From NCBI RefSeq assembly GCF_008923205.2, contig NZ_WBMS02000004.1:1-64000 (forward strand): a stretch of 64,000 nt of DNA, read 5' to 3'. Made by a program: the position numbers and the translations under genes. The notes under the pieces were generated by a model. The model was given only the letters and a program-made list of their open reading frames with translations. It was not told the origin of the DNA and searched no databases. Shown piece by piece: positions 8,049-16,906 of this stretch. Each line of letters starts with the position of its first letter. The first letter of the stretch is position 1. Source of the stretch: Actinomadura physcomitrii. Lineage in GTDB: Bacteria; Actinomycetota; Actinomycetes; Streptosporangiales; Streptosporangiaceae.

Positions 8049-9701
8049 TCAGCCCGCGGTGGGGGCGAGGTCGTCGGCGACGCGGCCGCCGGCCACGGTG
8101 AGGCGGCGGGTGGTGCGGACGGCCCGCAGCATCCGCCGGTCATGCGTGACCAGCAGCAGCGTGCCCGGGTAGGACTCCAGCGCGGACTCCAGCTGCTCGA
8201 TCGCCGGGAGGTCCAGGTGGTTGGTCGGCTCGTCCAGCACCAGCAGGTTGACGCCCTTGCCCTGGAGCAGGGCCAGCGCGGCGCGGGTCCGCTCGCCGGG
8301 CGACAGCGTCGCCGCAGGGCGCAGCACGTGGTCGGCGCGCAGCCCGAACTTCGCCAGCAGCGTCCGGACGGGCTCGGGCTCCAGCCCCGACGCGGCGGCG
8401 AACGCGTCCAGCAGCGGCTCGTCCCCGAGGAACAGGCCGCGCGCCTGGTCGACCTCCCCGACGACCACGCCGGGGCCGAGCGCCGCGTCGCCCTCGTCCG
8501 GGACGATCCGGCCGAGCAGCGCGCCCAGCAGCGTGGTCTTGCCCGCGCCGTTCGCCCCGGTGATCGCGACCCGGTCGGCCCAGCCGATCTCCAGGTCCAC
8601 CGGCCCCAGCGTGAACGCGCCGCGCCGCACGACAGCGCCGCGCAGCGTCGCCACCACCGCCCCGGACCGGGGCGCCGCGGCGATCTCCATCCGCAGCTCC
8701 CACTCCTTGCGGGGCTCCTCGACGGCGTCGAGCCGCTCGATGGCCCGCTCGGTCTGCCGCGCCTTCGCCGCCTGCTTCTCGCTCGCCTCCGACCGGAACC
8801 TGCGCCCGATCTTGTCGTTGTCGGTGGCCTTGCGGCGCGCGTTGCGGACGCCCTTGTCCATCCACGCGCGCTGCATCCGGCCGCGCTCCCGCAGCGCGGA
8901 CAGCTTCCCGGCGTACTCCTCGTACTCGGCCCGCGCGTGCCGCCGGGCGACCTCGCGTTCGGCCAGGTAGGCGTCGTATCCGCCGCCGTAGAGGTTGATC
9001 TGGTGCTGGGCGAGGTCGAGCTCCAGGACGGACGTCACCGTCCGGGCCAGGAACTCGCGGTCATGGCTGACGACCACGGTCCCGGCGCGCAGGCCGGTGA
9101 CGAAGCGCTCCAGCCGCTCCAGGCCGTCCAGGTCGAGATCGTTGGTGGGCTCGTCCAGCAGGAACACGTCGTACCGGCTGAGCAGCAGCGACGCCAGCCC
9201 GGCCCGGGCCGCCTGCCCGCCCGACAGCGCCGTCATCGGCCGGTCCAGCCCGACGCCGAGCCCGAGGTCGGCCGCGACCTCCCCCGCCCGGTCCTCCAGG
9301 TCGGCGCCGCCGAGGGCGAGCCAGCGCTCCAGGGCCGCGGCGTAGGCGTCGTCGGCGCCCGCGCGCCCCTCCACGAGGCCTTCGGTCGCCGCGTCCAGGT
9401 CGGCCTGGGCCCGCGCCACGCCCGTCCGGCGGGCGAGGAACGCCGCGACGGTCTCGTCCGGCCGCCGCTCCGGCTCCTGCGGCAGGTACCCGACGACCGC
9501 CGACGCCGGGCTGAGCTGGACGGCGCCCGACTCGGGCGTCCCGAGCCCGGCCAGCAGCCGCAGCAGCGTCGACTTCCCGGCCCCATTGCCGCCGACCAGC
9601 CCGACGACGTCGCCGGGCGCGACGACGAGATCGAGACCGTCGAACAGCGCCCGGTCCCCATGCCCGGCCGCGAGATCCTTGACGACGAGAGTGGCGCTCA
9701 T
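8049..9701 (-). CDS. ABC-F family ATP-binding protein
   Basis: 550 residues with two ABC ATPase domains and no transmembrane segments: Walker A GGNGAGKST and GANGAGKTT, signatures LSGGQAARAGL and LSPGERTRAAL, Walker B VFLLDEPTNDLDL and LLVLDEPTNHLDL. The charged linker between domains (about 240-320, many Arg/Lys/Glu) is the ribosome-reaching arm of ABC-F factors. These act on stalled or drug-bound ribosomes, either housekeeping (Etta/Uup-like) or antibiotic-protecting. No antibiotic pathway lies nearby, so the sub-role is open. Confidence 0.92.
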   Translation of the reverse strand: MSATLVVKDLAAGHGDRALFDGLDLVVAPGDVVGLVGGNGAGKSTLLRLLAGLGTPESGAVQLSPASAVVGYLPQEPERRPDETVAAFLARRTGVARAQADLDAATEGLVEGRAGADDAYAAALERWLALGGADLEDRAGEVAADLGLGVGLDRPMTALSGGQAARAGLASLLLSRYDVFLLDEPTNDLDLDGLERLERFVTGLRAGTVVVSHDREFLARTVTSVLELDLAQHQINLYGGGYDAYLAEREVARRHARAEYEEYAGKLSALRERGRMQRAWMDKGVRNARRKATDNDKIGRRFRSEASEKQAAKARQTERAIERLDAVEEPRKEWELRMEIAAAPRSGAVVATLRGAVVRRGAFTLGPVDLEIGWADRVAITGANGAGKTTLLGALLGRIVPDEGDAALGPGVVVGEVDQARGLFLGDEPLLDAFAAASGLEPEPVRTLLAKFGLRADHVLRPAATLSPGERTRAALALLQGKGVNLLVLDEPTNHLDLPAIEQLESALESYPGTLLLVTHDRRMLRAVRTTRRLTVAGGRVADDLAPTAG

Positions 9702-9749
9702 AGGCTTCCCACGCTATCGGCCGCACGCCCCTGCGCCGGCCGTGCGGCC

Positions 9750-10736
9750 TCACCTGAGGCGGGCCACGTACTTGCCGGTGCCGTGGCCTTCCGCGAGCAG
9801 CTGATGGACGCCGGCCACCTCGGCGAGCGACCCGACCTCGGTGACCTCGACGTCCAGCCGCCCATCGGCGACCAGATCCAGAACACGGCGCACGGCCTCG
9901 GCCACGCGCGCGGGAGCCGAGGCCGACAGGCCGCTGATGCTGAAGCCGGCGATCGCGACGTTCCCCGCGAGGAGCCGCTTCATCGGCGGCAGGGGCGCGG
10001 GCCGTCCGCCGGCGGCGTTGCCGAAGAGCACGATCCGCGCGCCCGGTGCCGCGACGGCGAGATCGACGTCGAGCATGTCGGTTCCCAGCGGGTCCAGTAC
10101 GACGTCCACACCGGCGTCGACGGTCTTCATGACCTCGGCCGCTATGTCCTCGTCCCGCGCCAGCGCGACGTCGTAGCCGCGCTTGCGGGCTTCGGCGACC
10201 TTGCCGGCGCGACCCACGGTGCCGATGCGGAGCCCGCCGCCGAGCGCGGGCACGAGCTGCGCGACCGCGGCGCCGATACCGCCGCTCGCCGAGTGCACCA
10301 GGACGCTCTCCCCGGGGCTGAAGCGCCCGGCCTGGGTGAGCAGGAGCAGCGCGCTCGCCAGCATGAGCGGGGCCGCCGCCGCGACGGGCATCGGGACCCC
10401 GTCGGGTACCGGCACGGTGAGCGCCGCCGGTGCGACCGCGACCTCCGCCAGGCCGCCGCCCGCCAGGGTGAGAGCCGCCACCTTCGTCCCGGGACGCAGG
10501 CCGGTGACGCCGTCGCCCACCTCGCGGACGATTCCCGCGACCTCCTTGCCGGGCGCGTAGGGCCAGGCGGGGACGTAACCGGGGTCGTCCCGGCGGGCCA
10601 TCACATCGAGGAAGTTGATCCCGGCGTCGACGACCTCGATGGCCACCTCGGCCGGTCCCGGCCGGGGCGCGGGGAGCTCGACGACCTCGGTCCGGTCCGC
10701 GTTCCGGGCGGGACCGGTGAACATCAGCGTCCGCAT
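9750..10736 (-). CDS. Zinc-independent MDR alcohol dehydrogenase / quinone oxidoreductase
   Basis: 328 residues of the medium-chain dehydrogenase family, quinone-reductase subgroup. There is a GroES-like N-terminal half (VVDAGINFLDVMARRD, APGKEVAGIV) and a Rossmann half with VLVHSASGGIGAAVAQL as NADPH site. Structural zinc cysteines are absent, as usual for quinone oxidoreductases. GAAGGAG precedes ATG 10736. It is divergent from an ArsR regulator, and both starts flank one large inverted repeat, so it is the regulator's probable target, for example in electrophile or quinone detoxification. Confidence 0.9.
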   Translation of the reverse strand: MRTLMFTGPARNADRTEVVELPAPRPGPAEVAIEVVDAGINFLDVMARRDDPGYVPAWPYAPGKEVAGIVREVGDGVTGLRPGTKVAALTLAGGGLAEVAVAPAALTVPVPDGVPMPVAAAAPLMLASALLLLTQAGRFSPGESVLVHSASGGIGAAVAQLVPALGGGLRIGTVGRAGKVAEARKRGYDVALARDEDIAAEVMKTVDAGVDVVLDPLGTDMLDVDLAVAAPGARIVLFGNAAGGRPAPLPPMKRLLAGNVAIAGFSISGLSASAPARVAEAVRRVLDLVADGRLDVEVTEVGSLAEVAGVHQLLAEGHGTGKYVARLR

Positions 10737-10754
10737 GGGCCTCTCCTTCTTCGA

Positions 10755-10799
10755 CGTTCGTAGTACAACGAAAGTAGTACCACAGTTGTACGATGTTCG
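10755..10799. promoter_or_regulatory. Inverted-repeat operator between MDR gene and ArsR regulator
   Basis: Left arm CGTTCGTAGTACAAC (10755-10769) and right arm GTTGTACGATGTTCG (10785-10799) are near-perfect reverse complements around a 15-base centre. The similarity continues outward through TTCGACG/CGTCGAA. The site covers the whole divergent promoter, as expected for an ArsR/HxlR-type dimer that represses both genes. Confidence 0.75.
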
Positions 10800-10815
10800 T
10801 CGAAGGAGGACGAAG

Positions 10816-11172
10816 ATGCCCCGATCACAGGGCCGCCGCCTGGCGCCGCAACACCCCGACGTCGACCGGATGGACCTGCTCGACGTCCTGCACGCGCTGG
10901 CCGACCCGACCCGCATGACCATCGTCCTGACCCTGCACGCGCAGCCGGAGCGCCCGTGCGGCACGTTCCCGGTGGACGTCGCGCCCTCGACCCTCTCCCA
11001 CCACTTCCGGGTACTGCGCGAAGCGGGCGTCATCCGGCAACGCGACGACGGCAACCGCCGCTGGACGACCCTGCGCCACGAGGACCTCGAGCACCGCTTC
11101 CCCGGCCTGCTCGAGACCGTCGTCACCGCCTACCACCAGCAGCAAAGGCACACTCCCGGCGCCCATCGTTGA
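10816..11172 (+). CDS. ArsR-type winged-helix transcriptional regulator
   Basis: 118 residues. The winged helix covers about 20-95: LLDVLHALADPTRMTIVLTL, then APSTLSHHFRVLREAGVIRQRDDGNRRWTTLR, the typical ArsR recognition helix and wing. No paired metal-binding cysteines are present, so the signal is probably organic or oxidative. GAAGGAGGACGAAG precedes ATG 10816. Divergent from the quinone-reductase-like gene. Confidence 0.9.
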   Translation: MPRSQGRRLAPQHPDVDRMDLLDVLHALADPTRMTIVLTLHAQPERPCGTFPVDVAPSTLSHHFRVLREAGVIRQRDDGNRRWTTLRHEDLEHRFPGLLETVVTAYHQQQRHTPGAHR

Positions 11173-11214
11173 TCACCAGGAGTCATCCGGTCCTTGCCGG
11201 ACGTTGGGTTAGAC

Positions 11215-11910
11215 ATGAACCCGCTTTACCTGCAGACCGGAACGGCTCGGCCCCCGGATGCCCCGGCTCCGGCAGAGATCCGGCCGTTCACCGAGAGTGA
11301 CCGCGCGGAGCTGCTCGCCCTGTTCGCCCGCGCCCGCGAGGGCTCCCCCTCGGCGTCCCTGTGGGGCCACGAGGAATCCGAGGCGGCGATCTACCTCACC
11401 CCCTATATGGACCTGGAGCCGGAGTCGATCTTCGTCGCCGAGTCCGGGGGACGGCTCGTGGGCTGCCTGACCGGGTGCCGCGACTCCTCCCGCCTTCCCA
11501 GCGAGGAAGCCCGCACGCTGGAGGCCATCCGGAGGCACCGCCTCATGCTGCGCCCCCGCCTGACCGCCTTCTTCGCGCGCAGCACGGCCGACCTGCTGTG
11601 GGCCGCGGCCCGCCGCCGTCCGAGGGCCGGGGCCTTCGAGGACGCCCGATGGCCCGCGCACCTGCACATCAACCTCGTCCCCGAGGCGCGCGGCACCGGA
11701 GCCGCCGAGAACCTCATGACCGTCTGGTTCGACCGGCTCCGATCCACCGGCTCCCCCGGCTGCCACCTGCAGACCCTCTGCGAGAACACCCGCGCCCTCG
11801 CGTTCTTCCGGCGGATGGGCTTCACCGAGCACGGCCCGGCCCGCCTCGTCCCCGGCGCCCGCTACCGCGGCGGACGCCTCCACCAGCGCACCATGACCTG
11901 GACCCCCTGA
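11215..11910 (+). CDS. GNAT family N-acetyltransferase
   Basis: 231 residues. The acetyl-CoA binding motif is visible at LHINLVPEARGTGAAENLM (R/QxxGxG/A), followed by CHLQTLCENTRALAFFRRMGF, the beta-strand/helix that ends most GNAT domains. The middle region (RHRLMLRPRLTAFFARSTADLLW) is longer than in a minimal GNAT. ATG 11215 lacks a good ribosome-binding site; an in-frame TTG at 11194 has AGGAG about 11 bases upstream and could be the real start. Substrate unknown. Confidence 0.82.
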   Translation: MNPLYLQTGTARPPDAPAPAEIRPFTESDRAELLALFARAREGSPSASLWGHEESEAAIYLTPYMDLEPESIFVAESGGRLVGCLTGCRDSSRLPSEEARTLEAIRRHRLMLRPRLTAFFARSTADLLWAAARRRPRAGAFEDARWPAHLHINLVPEARGTGAAENLMTVWFDRLRSTGSPGCHLQTLCENTRALAFFRRMGFTEHGPARLVPGARYRGGRLHQRTMTWTP

Positions 11911-12053
11911 CCTCAACCTCCTCTCAGGCCGGTTGGCGAACCTCGCTCGGGTGAGTCTCCACGTTCCTCAGGGCGGAGAGCACCATGTCCTCGGTCGAGT
12001 GCAGGGCGGCCATGGACTTTCGCTGATCATCACTTGAACAACCCCGGAGACCG

Positions 12054-12073
12054 GGTCCGGCATGCGCCGGACC
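12054..12073. terminator. Hairpin after the acetyltransferase gene
   Basis: GGTCCGGC-ATGC-GCCGGACC is an 8-bp perfect stem with a 4-base loop in the gap between the acetyltransferase and the phosphoesterase. No U-tract follows, which is common in actinomycetes. Confidence 0.5.
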
Positions 12074-12084
12074 GGGGCAGGGCA

Positions 12085-12111
12085 GATCACCAGCGGCTTT
12101 GTCGGGTGATC
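12085..12111. promoter_or_regulatory. Inverted repeat upstream of phosphoesterase
   Basis: GATCACC and GGTGATC (7-bp arms, 13-base spacer) lie 55-80 bases before the phosphoesterase start. A possible operator; no matching regulator is identified. Confidence 0.35.
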
Positions 12112-12165
12112 AACCGCAGTCCACCGCTATGGACCGCTCAATGCCGAACAGGGGAAGTCGGAGTG

Positions 12166-13647
12166 ATGTCACGCCTCGCACTCGTGGCCCTGGCGGTCGC
12201 CGGCGCGCTTGCCGCCGCGATCACCGGGCCGCTGCGTCCCCCGTCACAGCCCGTCCGGGCGGCGTCCTCGCCACCGCCTCCAGCGGGCGCCAAGAACGGT
12301 GAGGCGTGGGCGTGGACGCAACTGGTCAACGGCGCCTCGCACACGACCGAGATCCGGTTCGCCACCACCGAGCAGCCCTCCGGCCAGTGCCCCACCGCGC
12401 AGTACAGGCAGGCGGGCCAGACCCGCACCGCGCCGATGCGGAAGGTGAGCGACCCCTACGTCACCGCGGGCGGGCTCCAGCAGTTCCCGACCACGCTCTG
12501 CACGCTGCAGGTCCCCGACGGGTCCACCGACGCGCTGATCGAGCCGAATACCACCAGCGCGGCGACCGTCCACCCCGGCAACCTGCAGCTCCCGCTGCCG
12601 GACTGGCCCGTCACCGGCCGCCCCCGGCGGATCGCCGTGATCGGCGACGCCGGCTGCGAGGTCGCCTCCCCCGTCTCCGGGTCCGCCGCCAACCAGGACT
12701 GCCTCAAGAGCTGGTCGTTGCACACCCTCGCCACGCACGCCGCCGCCCAGTCCCGCCCGGACCTCGTCGTCCACGTCGGCGACTACGTCTACCGCGAGCA
12801 GCCGCAGGCGGCGAACGACGCCTCGGCGGGCTGCAACGCCCAAGGCCAGGCGGCCGACTGGGGCTGCCTCGTCAAGGACTTCCTGCGGCCCGCCGAACCC
12901 CTGCTCGGGGAGGCGCCGTTCGTCTTCGCGCGGGGCAACCACGAGGTCTGCACATCGGGAAAGGTGGGGCGGGGCGCCGAATGGTTCCGCTACCTCGCCA
13001 CCACCCCGCAGAAGGACAACGAGTGCTACACACTCCCGCAGACCCAGGTCGAACCGGAGCAGATCAACGCGGGCACGCTGCACTTCGTCCTGTTCGACTC
13101 GTCCGCCGCCGACGACGGAACCCAGCCCGACAAGGCCCAGGCGGGCCGTTACGCGAAGTGGTTCGACGAGGTGAACCGCCTGGCCGCCAACCACCCGCTG
13201 CACGACTACTTCCTCATCACCCACAAACCCTTGTGGACGGTCAAGCAGGCCTCGTCCACCGCCGTGACGTGGACGAACCCGACCCTGGCGAGCGGGGTCG
13301 CCCAGTCGGCGAGCAAGGCGCTGGCGCCCAACGTCCGCCTGGTGCTCTCCGGCCACCTGCACCTTTACCAGATGCTCGACTTCACTAAGAGCACACGTCC
13401 CCCGCAAGTGACCGTGGGCTCCTCGGGGACCACGCTCGACACCGCCCCGGACGACACCAAGGTGATGGGCAAGACCGTTGACGGCAAGACGGTCAAGAAC
13501 TCGATCTCGCATGACGTGCACGGCTACGCGCTGCTGACCGACAAGGCCGGCCGGTGGCACCTGACGTTCCACGACGGTTCCGGAACGGCCTGGCCCCCGG
13601 ACTGCACGCTGGGCAACGGCACCATCGAGGGCTTCACCTGCAAGTGA
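12166..13647 (+). CDS. Secreted calcineurin-like metallophosphoesterase
   Basis: 493 residues. ATG 12166 gives a clean signal peptide (MSRLALVALAVAGALAAAI then PVRAASS). The metallophosphoesterase core runs from about 190 to 470 with all metal motifs: IGDAGCE, VHVGDYVYRE, FARGNHEV, LITHKPLW and LSGHLHLY. The N-terminal 150 residues contain several cysteines and a possible beta-sandwich as in purple-acid-phosphatase-like proteins. It probably releases phosphate from organic phosphates outside the cell. Confidence 0.88.
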   Translation: MSRLALVALAVAGALAAAITGPLRPPSQPVRAASSPPPPAGAKNGEAWAWTQLVNGASHTTEIRFATTEQPSGQCPTAQYRQAGQTRTAPMRKVSDPYVTAGGLQQFPTTLCTLQVPDGSTDALIEPNTTSAATVHPGNLQLPLPDWPVTGRPRRIAVIGDAGCEVASPVSGSAANQDCLKSWSLHTLATHAAAQSRPDLVVHVGDYVYREQPQAANDASAGCNAQGQAADWGCLVKDFLRPAEPLLGEAPFVFARGNHEVCTSGKVGRGAEWFRYLATTPQKDNECYTLPQTQVEPEQINAGTLHFVLFDSSAADDGTQPDKAQAGRYAKWFDEVNRLAANHPLHDYFLITHKPLWTVKQASSTAVTWTNPTLASGVAQSASKALAPNVRLVLSGHLHLYQMLDFTKSTRPPQVTVGSSGTTLDTAPDDTKVMGKTVDGKTVKNSISHDVHGYALLTDKAGRWHLTFHDGSGTAWPPDCTLGNGTIEGFTCK

Positions 13648-13661
13648 GCGCTCGCCGCGCC

Positions 13662-13868
13662 TCAGCGGCCGCCCCGCTCGTCAAGGTCAAGCTTTCCGAG
13701 CTTGATACGCGCCAGCAACCCGCCGAAGTCCCGAGCACTGACCCCGAGCCGAGGCCCCTCAGGATCCTTGGAATCCCGCACGCCAATCCGTCCGCCCAGG
13801 TCAGCCACCTCGACGCAAGCGTCGTCATTCCCGCCGCCGCTATGAGAGCTCTTACGCCACTTGGTCAC
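13662..13868 (-). CDS. DUF397 domain protein
   Basis: 68 residues matching DUF397: TKWRKSSHSGGGNDDACVEVA, GRIGVRDSKDPEGP, FGGLLARIK. These small proteins pair with XRE-DUF5753 regulators in actinomycetes and modulate development or antibiotic production. The GTG start overlaps the stop of the upstream regulator as GTGA, so it depends on translation of that gene, which is frameshifted here. Confidence 0.9.
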   Translation of the reverse strand: MTKWRKSSHSGGGNDDACVEVADLGGRIGVRDSKDPEGPRLGVSARDFGGLLARIKLGKLDLDERGGR

Positions 13869-14678
13869 TCGTAAGTCCTCATCGTCTGCTCGATCAGTTC
13901 CCTCGAAGCGTCCCTGGAAAGGGCAAACGCCCCGATCTGCTCGAACCGTATCGCGACGGTGGCAACCTCGTCACCGGCCTCGATCAGCCGTCCGCCGATC
14001 TGCGCTCCCGCGTAAGCCAGCTCCCTCGAGCGGATCTTGTAGATCTGAAGAGGGCCATCATGGCCTGGATGCCATCCCACCGATCTGGCCACGACGCGAA
14101 TCATGGTGCGCGGATTCTCCCCCATCTTGAGAAGGTGACCAAGCTGATCCCGCATCACCGCGTGGTCGCCGATACGGCACTCGAGCACCTCTTGGTCGAG
14201 CAGGATCCACAGATATGGCGGCTCCTTGCGAAGCAGAATCTCCTGACGCTTCATCCGTGCCTTGGTCTCACGCTTCTGCTTCACGCATCCGCCCGGCAGC
14301 CCGCAGAAGCGCGAGAGCATAGTCCTCGGTCTGCGCCAGCAGCGGGATCGTCTTCCCATGATAAACCCGGACAACCTCTGCACTTTTCTCATACTGGATG
14401 AATTGCTTGAACCAGTCTGGATCGTGGCCCGTGCGGGCATAATGCATCAGCCGCTGGAAGTGCCCGCCGGTGTTCCACGCCTCGTCGAGAAGAGCAAGGT
14501 GATCGTCATTAGGACGAAACCTGCCGGCCTCCCAATTCGATACGGTCCCCCTCGTGGCCTTGACGATACGTGCCACCTGGGCGAGCGATAGACCTCGCTG
14601 GGTACGGTAAAACCACAGGTCAAAGGCCAGCCAGCCCCAAAGCGACGAGTTCGGGTCGATCGTTTCGCGCACCGACAT
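13865..14678 (-). pseudogene. XRE family regulator with DUF5753, frameshifted
   Basis: The first frame (14678-14268) encodes an XRE helix-turn-helix (RGLSLAQVARIVKATRGTVSNWEAG) and the beginning of DUF5753 (IPLLAQTEDYALALLRAAG), then stops after GRMREAEA. The rest of DUF5753 continues in the +1 frame from about 14285 (RETKARMKRQEILLRKEPPYLWILLDQEVL to EQIGAFALSRDASRELIEQTMRTYE) and ends at 13865. Joining the frames restores a normal protein of about 270 residues. The shift lies in the repetitive stretch CGTGAAGCAGAAGCGTGAG. It may be real decay, programmed +1 shifting, or a base error. Confidence 0.8.
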
Positions 14679-14776
14679 GACAGCTCCTCGCGTATCGCAT
14701 GCTTTGCAATCCAGTGCAGGCTAACCCCCGAGCGCCAATCCTGTGAAGCGGATCACACACGAACAGGACGGCGACC

Positions 14777-15213
14777 ATGAACGATCAAGTACCGACCCTC
14801 CAAGTGCATAAATCAGGTGAAATCCGGATGACTCTACTCGCGGTGGAGTCTTCGGTCGCACTCGCTCGCGAAATCGTCCGTTACGCGCTCTACAACTGGG
14901 GCTACGGCCGATCCCTGGCGGACGACTCGATCCTCGTCATGAGCGAAATCACGACAAATGCAGTCGTTGTGGCCCGCGGTCAGCACATCCGGATTCGCAT
15001 CGCCACGCACAACGGCGCACCCCTGCTCGAGTGCTGGGACCCGGTCCCAGAACTCCCGCTGCACCGCGACGCCGACGCAGAAGCAGAGAACGGACGCGGC
15101 CTCACGATCATCGCCGCCCATGCCAAGGACACGGGCGTCCGACCGTCCGCCACCGGCCAGGCAAGATCATCTGGGCCCTCATGCCGCCTGCCGACGCCCA
15201 TCCACCACCATGA
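14777..15213 (+). pseudogene. Anti-sigma-type ATP-binding protein (HATPase_c_2), frameshifted
   Basis: The frame starts at ATG 14777 and shows RsbW/SpoIIAB-like motifs: SILVMSEITTNAVVVA (N box), LLECWDPVPELP (G1) and ENGRGLTIIAAHAKDTGVRPSATGQ (G2). Family members end with GKxxWA, but here the frame continues into unrelated sequence. The expected ending, GKIIWALMPPADAHPPP, sits in the next frame, so one G appears missing near 15163 (GGCCAGGCAAG where GGCCAGGGCAAG is expected). Divergent from the broken XRE gene, its normal partner. Confidence 0.75.
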
Positions 15214-15478
15214 CCCCTATGGCCTCTCACGCAGCCCGGAGCATCCAGGCCCCAGATCTCCGCAAGCCTTACTCCGAGGCAAGGAGGCTATAACCACAGG
15301 CCCGAGAAACCCCAAGCCCCTCACCAGAGGGCCGCCCAGCACAACCCTGGTTTCCAACTCCACAGATCACCGTCCAGGCATCTCCAGCTCAACTCGTCCA
15401 CCAAAGGCACCTCTTGTCGCTTTTGCTCCGCGATGCGAGAGTTTCAGCGCAGTGTCGGCGACCGGAAGCGAGTGCCTC

Positions 15479-15748
15479 ATGACGAGACCATGGGAAGCGG
15501 ACCATCAAGCGGAGTTCCGGCGGAGGCTGGGCAAGACTGCCGCGGAAGTCGGCGACAGCCGCACCACGCAGGACTGCCCCGAGATCTGGGAGCTGGACAA
15601 CGGCGACATCGCGGTGATCGGCCGTGACGCCACGGCCGCATATGCCGGCCGACTTCCATCCGGAGTCAGCATGGGCGCCGACGAGCGCCTCGTGATCATC
15701 TCAGGACGTCTGCTCTCGGCCGCCAAGCCGGACATCCGCGACGCCTGA
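15479..15748 (+). CDS. Small conserved actinomycete protein of unknown function
   Basis: 89 residues from ATG 15479, preceded by CCGGAAGCG. The sequence is compact and protein-like (CPEIWELDNGDIAVIGRDATAAYAG, ERLVIISGRLL), with a likely beta-rich fold. The frame is accidentally continuous with the frameshifted ATPase upstream but a separate start is evident. Such short proteins accompany XRE/DUF397 clusters in actinomycetes. No function is assigned. Confidence 0.65.
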   Translation: MTRPWEADHQAEFRRRLGKTAAEVGDSRTTQDCPEIWELDNGDIAVIGRDATAAYAGRLPSGVSMGADERLVIISGRLLSAAKPDIRDA

Positions 15749-16136
15749 CCCCCGCCGAACGACGTTCACTTGCGGCGTGTCGTCCTTATCAGCGCCGTTT
15801 TAAGGACGACTCGCCGCAACTCAACGTCGACGGGCGAGGAGGTGGTCGAGGGCGGCGCCAGCGAGGGTGAAGGCACCTCCGGCGAGCAACGCGGCGACCA
15901 TCGGCACCCTGCCCGGCTTGACGGCTCTGCAAGCACCACCCGACTGCCGCTGATCTGCGCCACAAAGTTCGCTAAGATGCGATCACATCACGTCCTACAC
16001 TCATACTCACCACCTAATCCCCCATTCGTCACACAAAACACAATAAGCCAGTTTCCAGCCATTCAGCATTCGCAACGCATTTCGATTTTTCCGCGATCGA
16101 GGGTCCGTCGACCGCGAATCCACTTATCATTTGCGC
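15749..16136. other. 388-base gap: long stem-loop, then AT-rich leaderless promoter
   Basis: Apart from the stem-loop at 15761-15828, no credible gene is present. From 15960 the DNA becomes clearly AT-richer than the rest of the window, ending in TATCAT at 16125-16130, 6 bases before the next ATG, as in a leaderless promoter. The AT-rich block may mark transferred DNA. Confidence 0.5.
15761..15828. repeat. Long imperfect palindrome (stem-loop)
   Basis: TTGCGGCGTGTCGTCCTTA (15770-15788) is almost perfectly complementary to TAAGGACGACTCGCCGCAA (15801-15819), with one mismatch around a short loop. The match continues outward as GACGTT/AACGTC with two mismatches. The total stem is about 28 bp. 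It could terminate the small gene ending at 15748 or be a remnant of a small inverted-repeat element. Confidence 0.7.
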
Positions 16137-16838
16137 ATGCCCCTCAGTCGCAGCAAACGTGCTACCGGAAGCGCGTTTCTCTCAGCGCTCGGCGCACTAC
16201 TCGTCATCGGCCTCGTCGTCACTCTCGCATTCAGTACGGCGATCATCTATCAAGAGCGTTCAGGGCACAGCGGCAATCGCTACGGCCTGGCGTGTATGGC
16301 TGCCTTCGCCGTCGCCGCTCTCGCAGGCGTCGCTGCCTTCCTCGTCATCCAAGCGCGCAGCGTCCGAATCACCAGAGAGGAGGCTCGGCGCATCGCGATT
16401 GCGGAGCTGCTCAAGATGGCGATGGACGATCCGGCGCTGGACGAGGCGTGGGGGCCGGTTCCGGAAGGCGAGGACCGGACGGCCCGCCGGCAGCTCATGT
16501 ACATCAACATGATCGTCTCTGAGTGGCAGATGTCGTACGAGACGAAGGCCCTCCCAGAAGTGCGTCTGCGAGCCATCTCCCGCGAGATGTTCAGCGGCCG
16601 TCCCGGACGCGCCTACTGGCAGGAGGCCCGCCAGGTTCGTTTGAAGACGTCCGCCGACAAGCGGTCGCGCCGCTTTCACGAGATCCTGGACGAGGAGTAC
16701 CGCCGAGCCCCCGCTCCCCCGCCCGAGACTCGGCGCTCCCGCCGCCGTCCGTGGGCGCTCCTCGCCGCCACAGCTGCCGGCGCCCTGGCCCTGGCCCCCA
16801 TCCTCCGCCGCGCCCTGACCCGGCGCGGCACACGCTGA
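16137..16838 (+). CDS. DUF6082 family membrane protein
   Basis: 233 residues. Two transmembrane segments near the N terminus (about 15-37 and 47-70) are followed by a cytoplasmic domain resembling DUF6082: ELLKMAMDDPALDEAWGP, RRQLMYINMIVSEWQMSYE, REMFSGRPGRAYWQEAR. The C terminus has another short hydrophobic stretch between Arg-rich runs. The ATG is 6 bases after a TATCAT hexamer, so translation is probably leaderless. The family is frequent in Streptomyces and relatives and its role is not established. Confidence 0.75.
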   Translation: MPLSRSKRATGSAFLSALGALLVIGLVVTLAFSTAIIYQERSGHSGNRYGLACMAAFAVAALAGVAAFLVIQARSVRITREEARRIAIAELLKMAMDDPALDEAWGPVPEGEDRTARRQLMYINMIVSEWQMSYETKALPEVRLRAISREMFSGRPGRAYWQEARQVRLKTSADKRSRRFHEILDEEYRRAPAPPPETRRSRRRPWALLAATAAGALALAPILRRALTRRGTR

Positions 16839-16858
16839 GATACCTGACCACGTGCGGC

Positions 16859-16897
16859 GGCCCCGGTTCCGCGCGGTTCGCGCGCGGGACCGGGGCC
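16859..16897. terminator. Bidirectional terminator between DUF6082 and sortase genes
   Basis: A 17-bp stem (GGCCCCGGTTCCGCGCG against CGCGCGGGACCGGGGCC, one wobble pair) with a 5-base loop lies between two convergent genes. Confidence 0.8.
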
Positions 16898-16906
16898 GTT
16901 GCCTGG

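Noticed and set aside
8142-10763. An 873-codon open frame on the plus strand opposite the ABC-F ATPase and MDR genes
   Set aside because: Composition is antisense noise of very GC-rich DNA; the minus-strand frames carry complete, recognisable domains with good starts.
11924-12013. A 29-codon minus-strand ORF after the acetyltransferase gene
   Set aside because: No recognisable family, no ribosome-binding site; retained only as a note.
15214-15478. Continuous frame linking the ATPase to the downstream small protein, suggesting a fusion
   Set aside because: The middle part has no protein-like character and the ATPase's true ending is present in the next frame; the link follows from a one-base loss.
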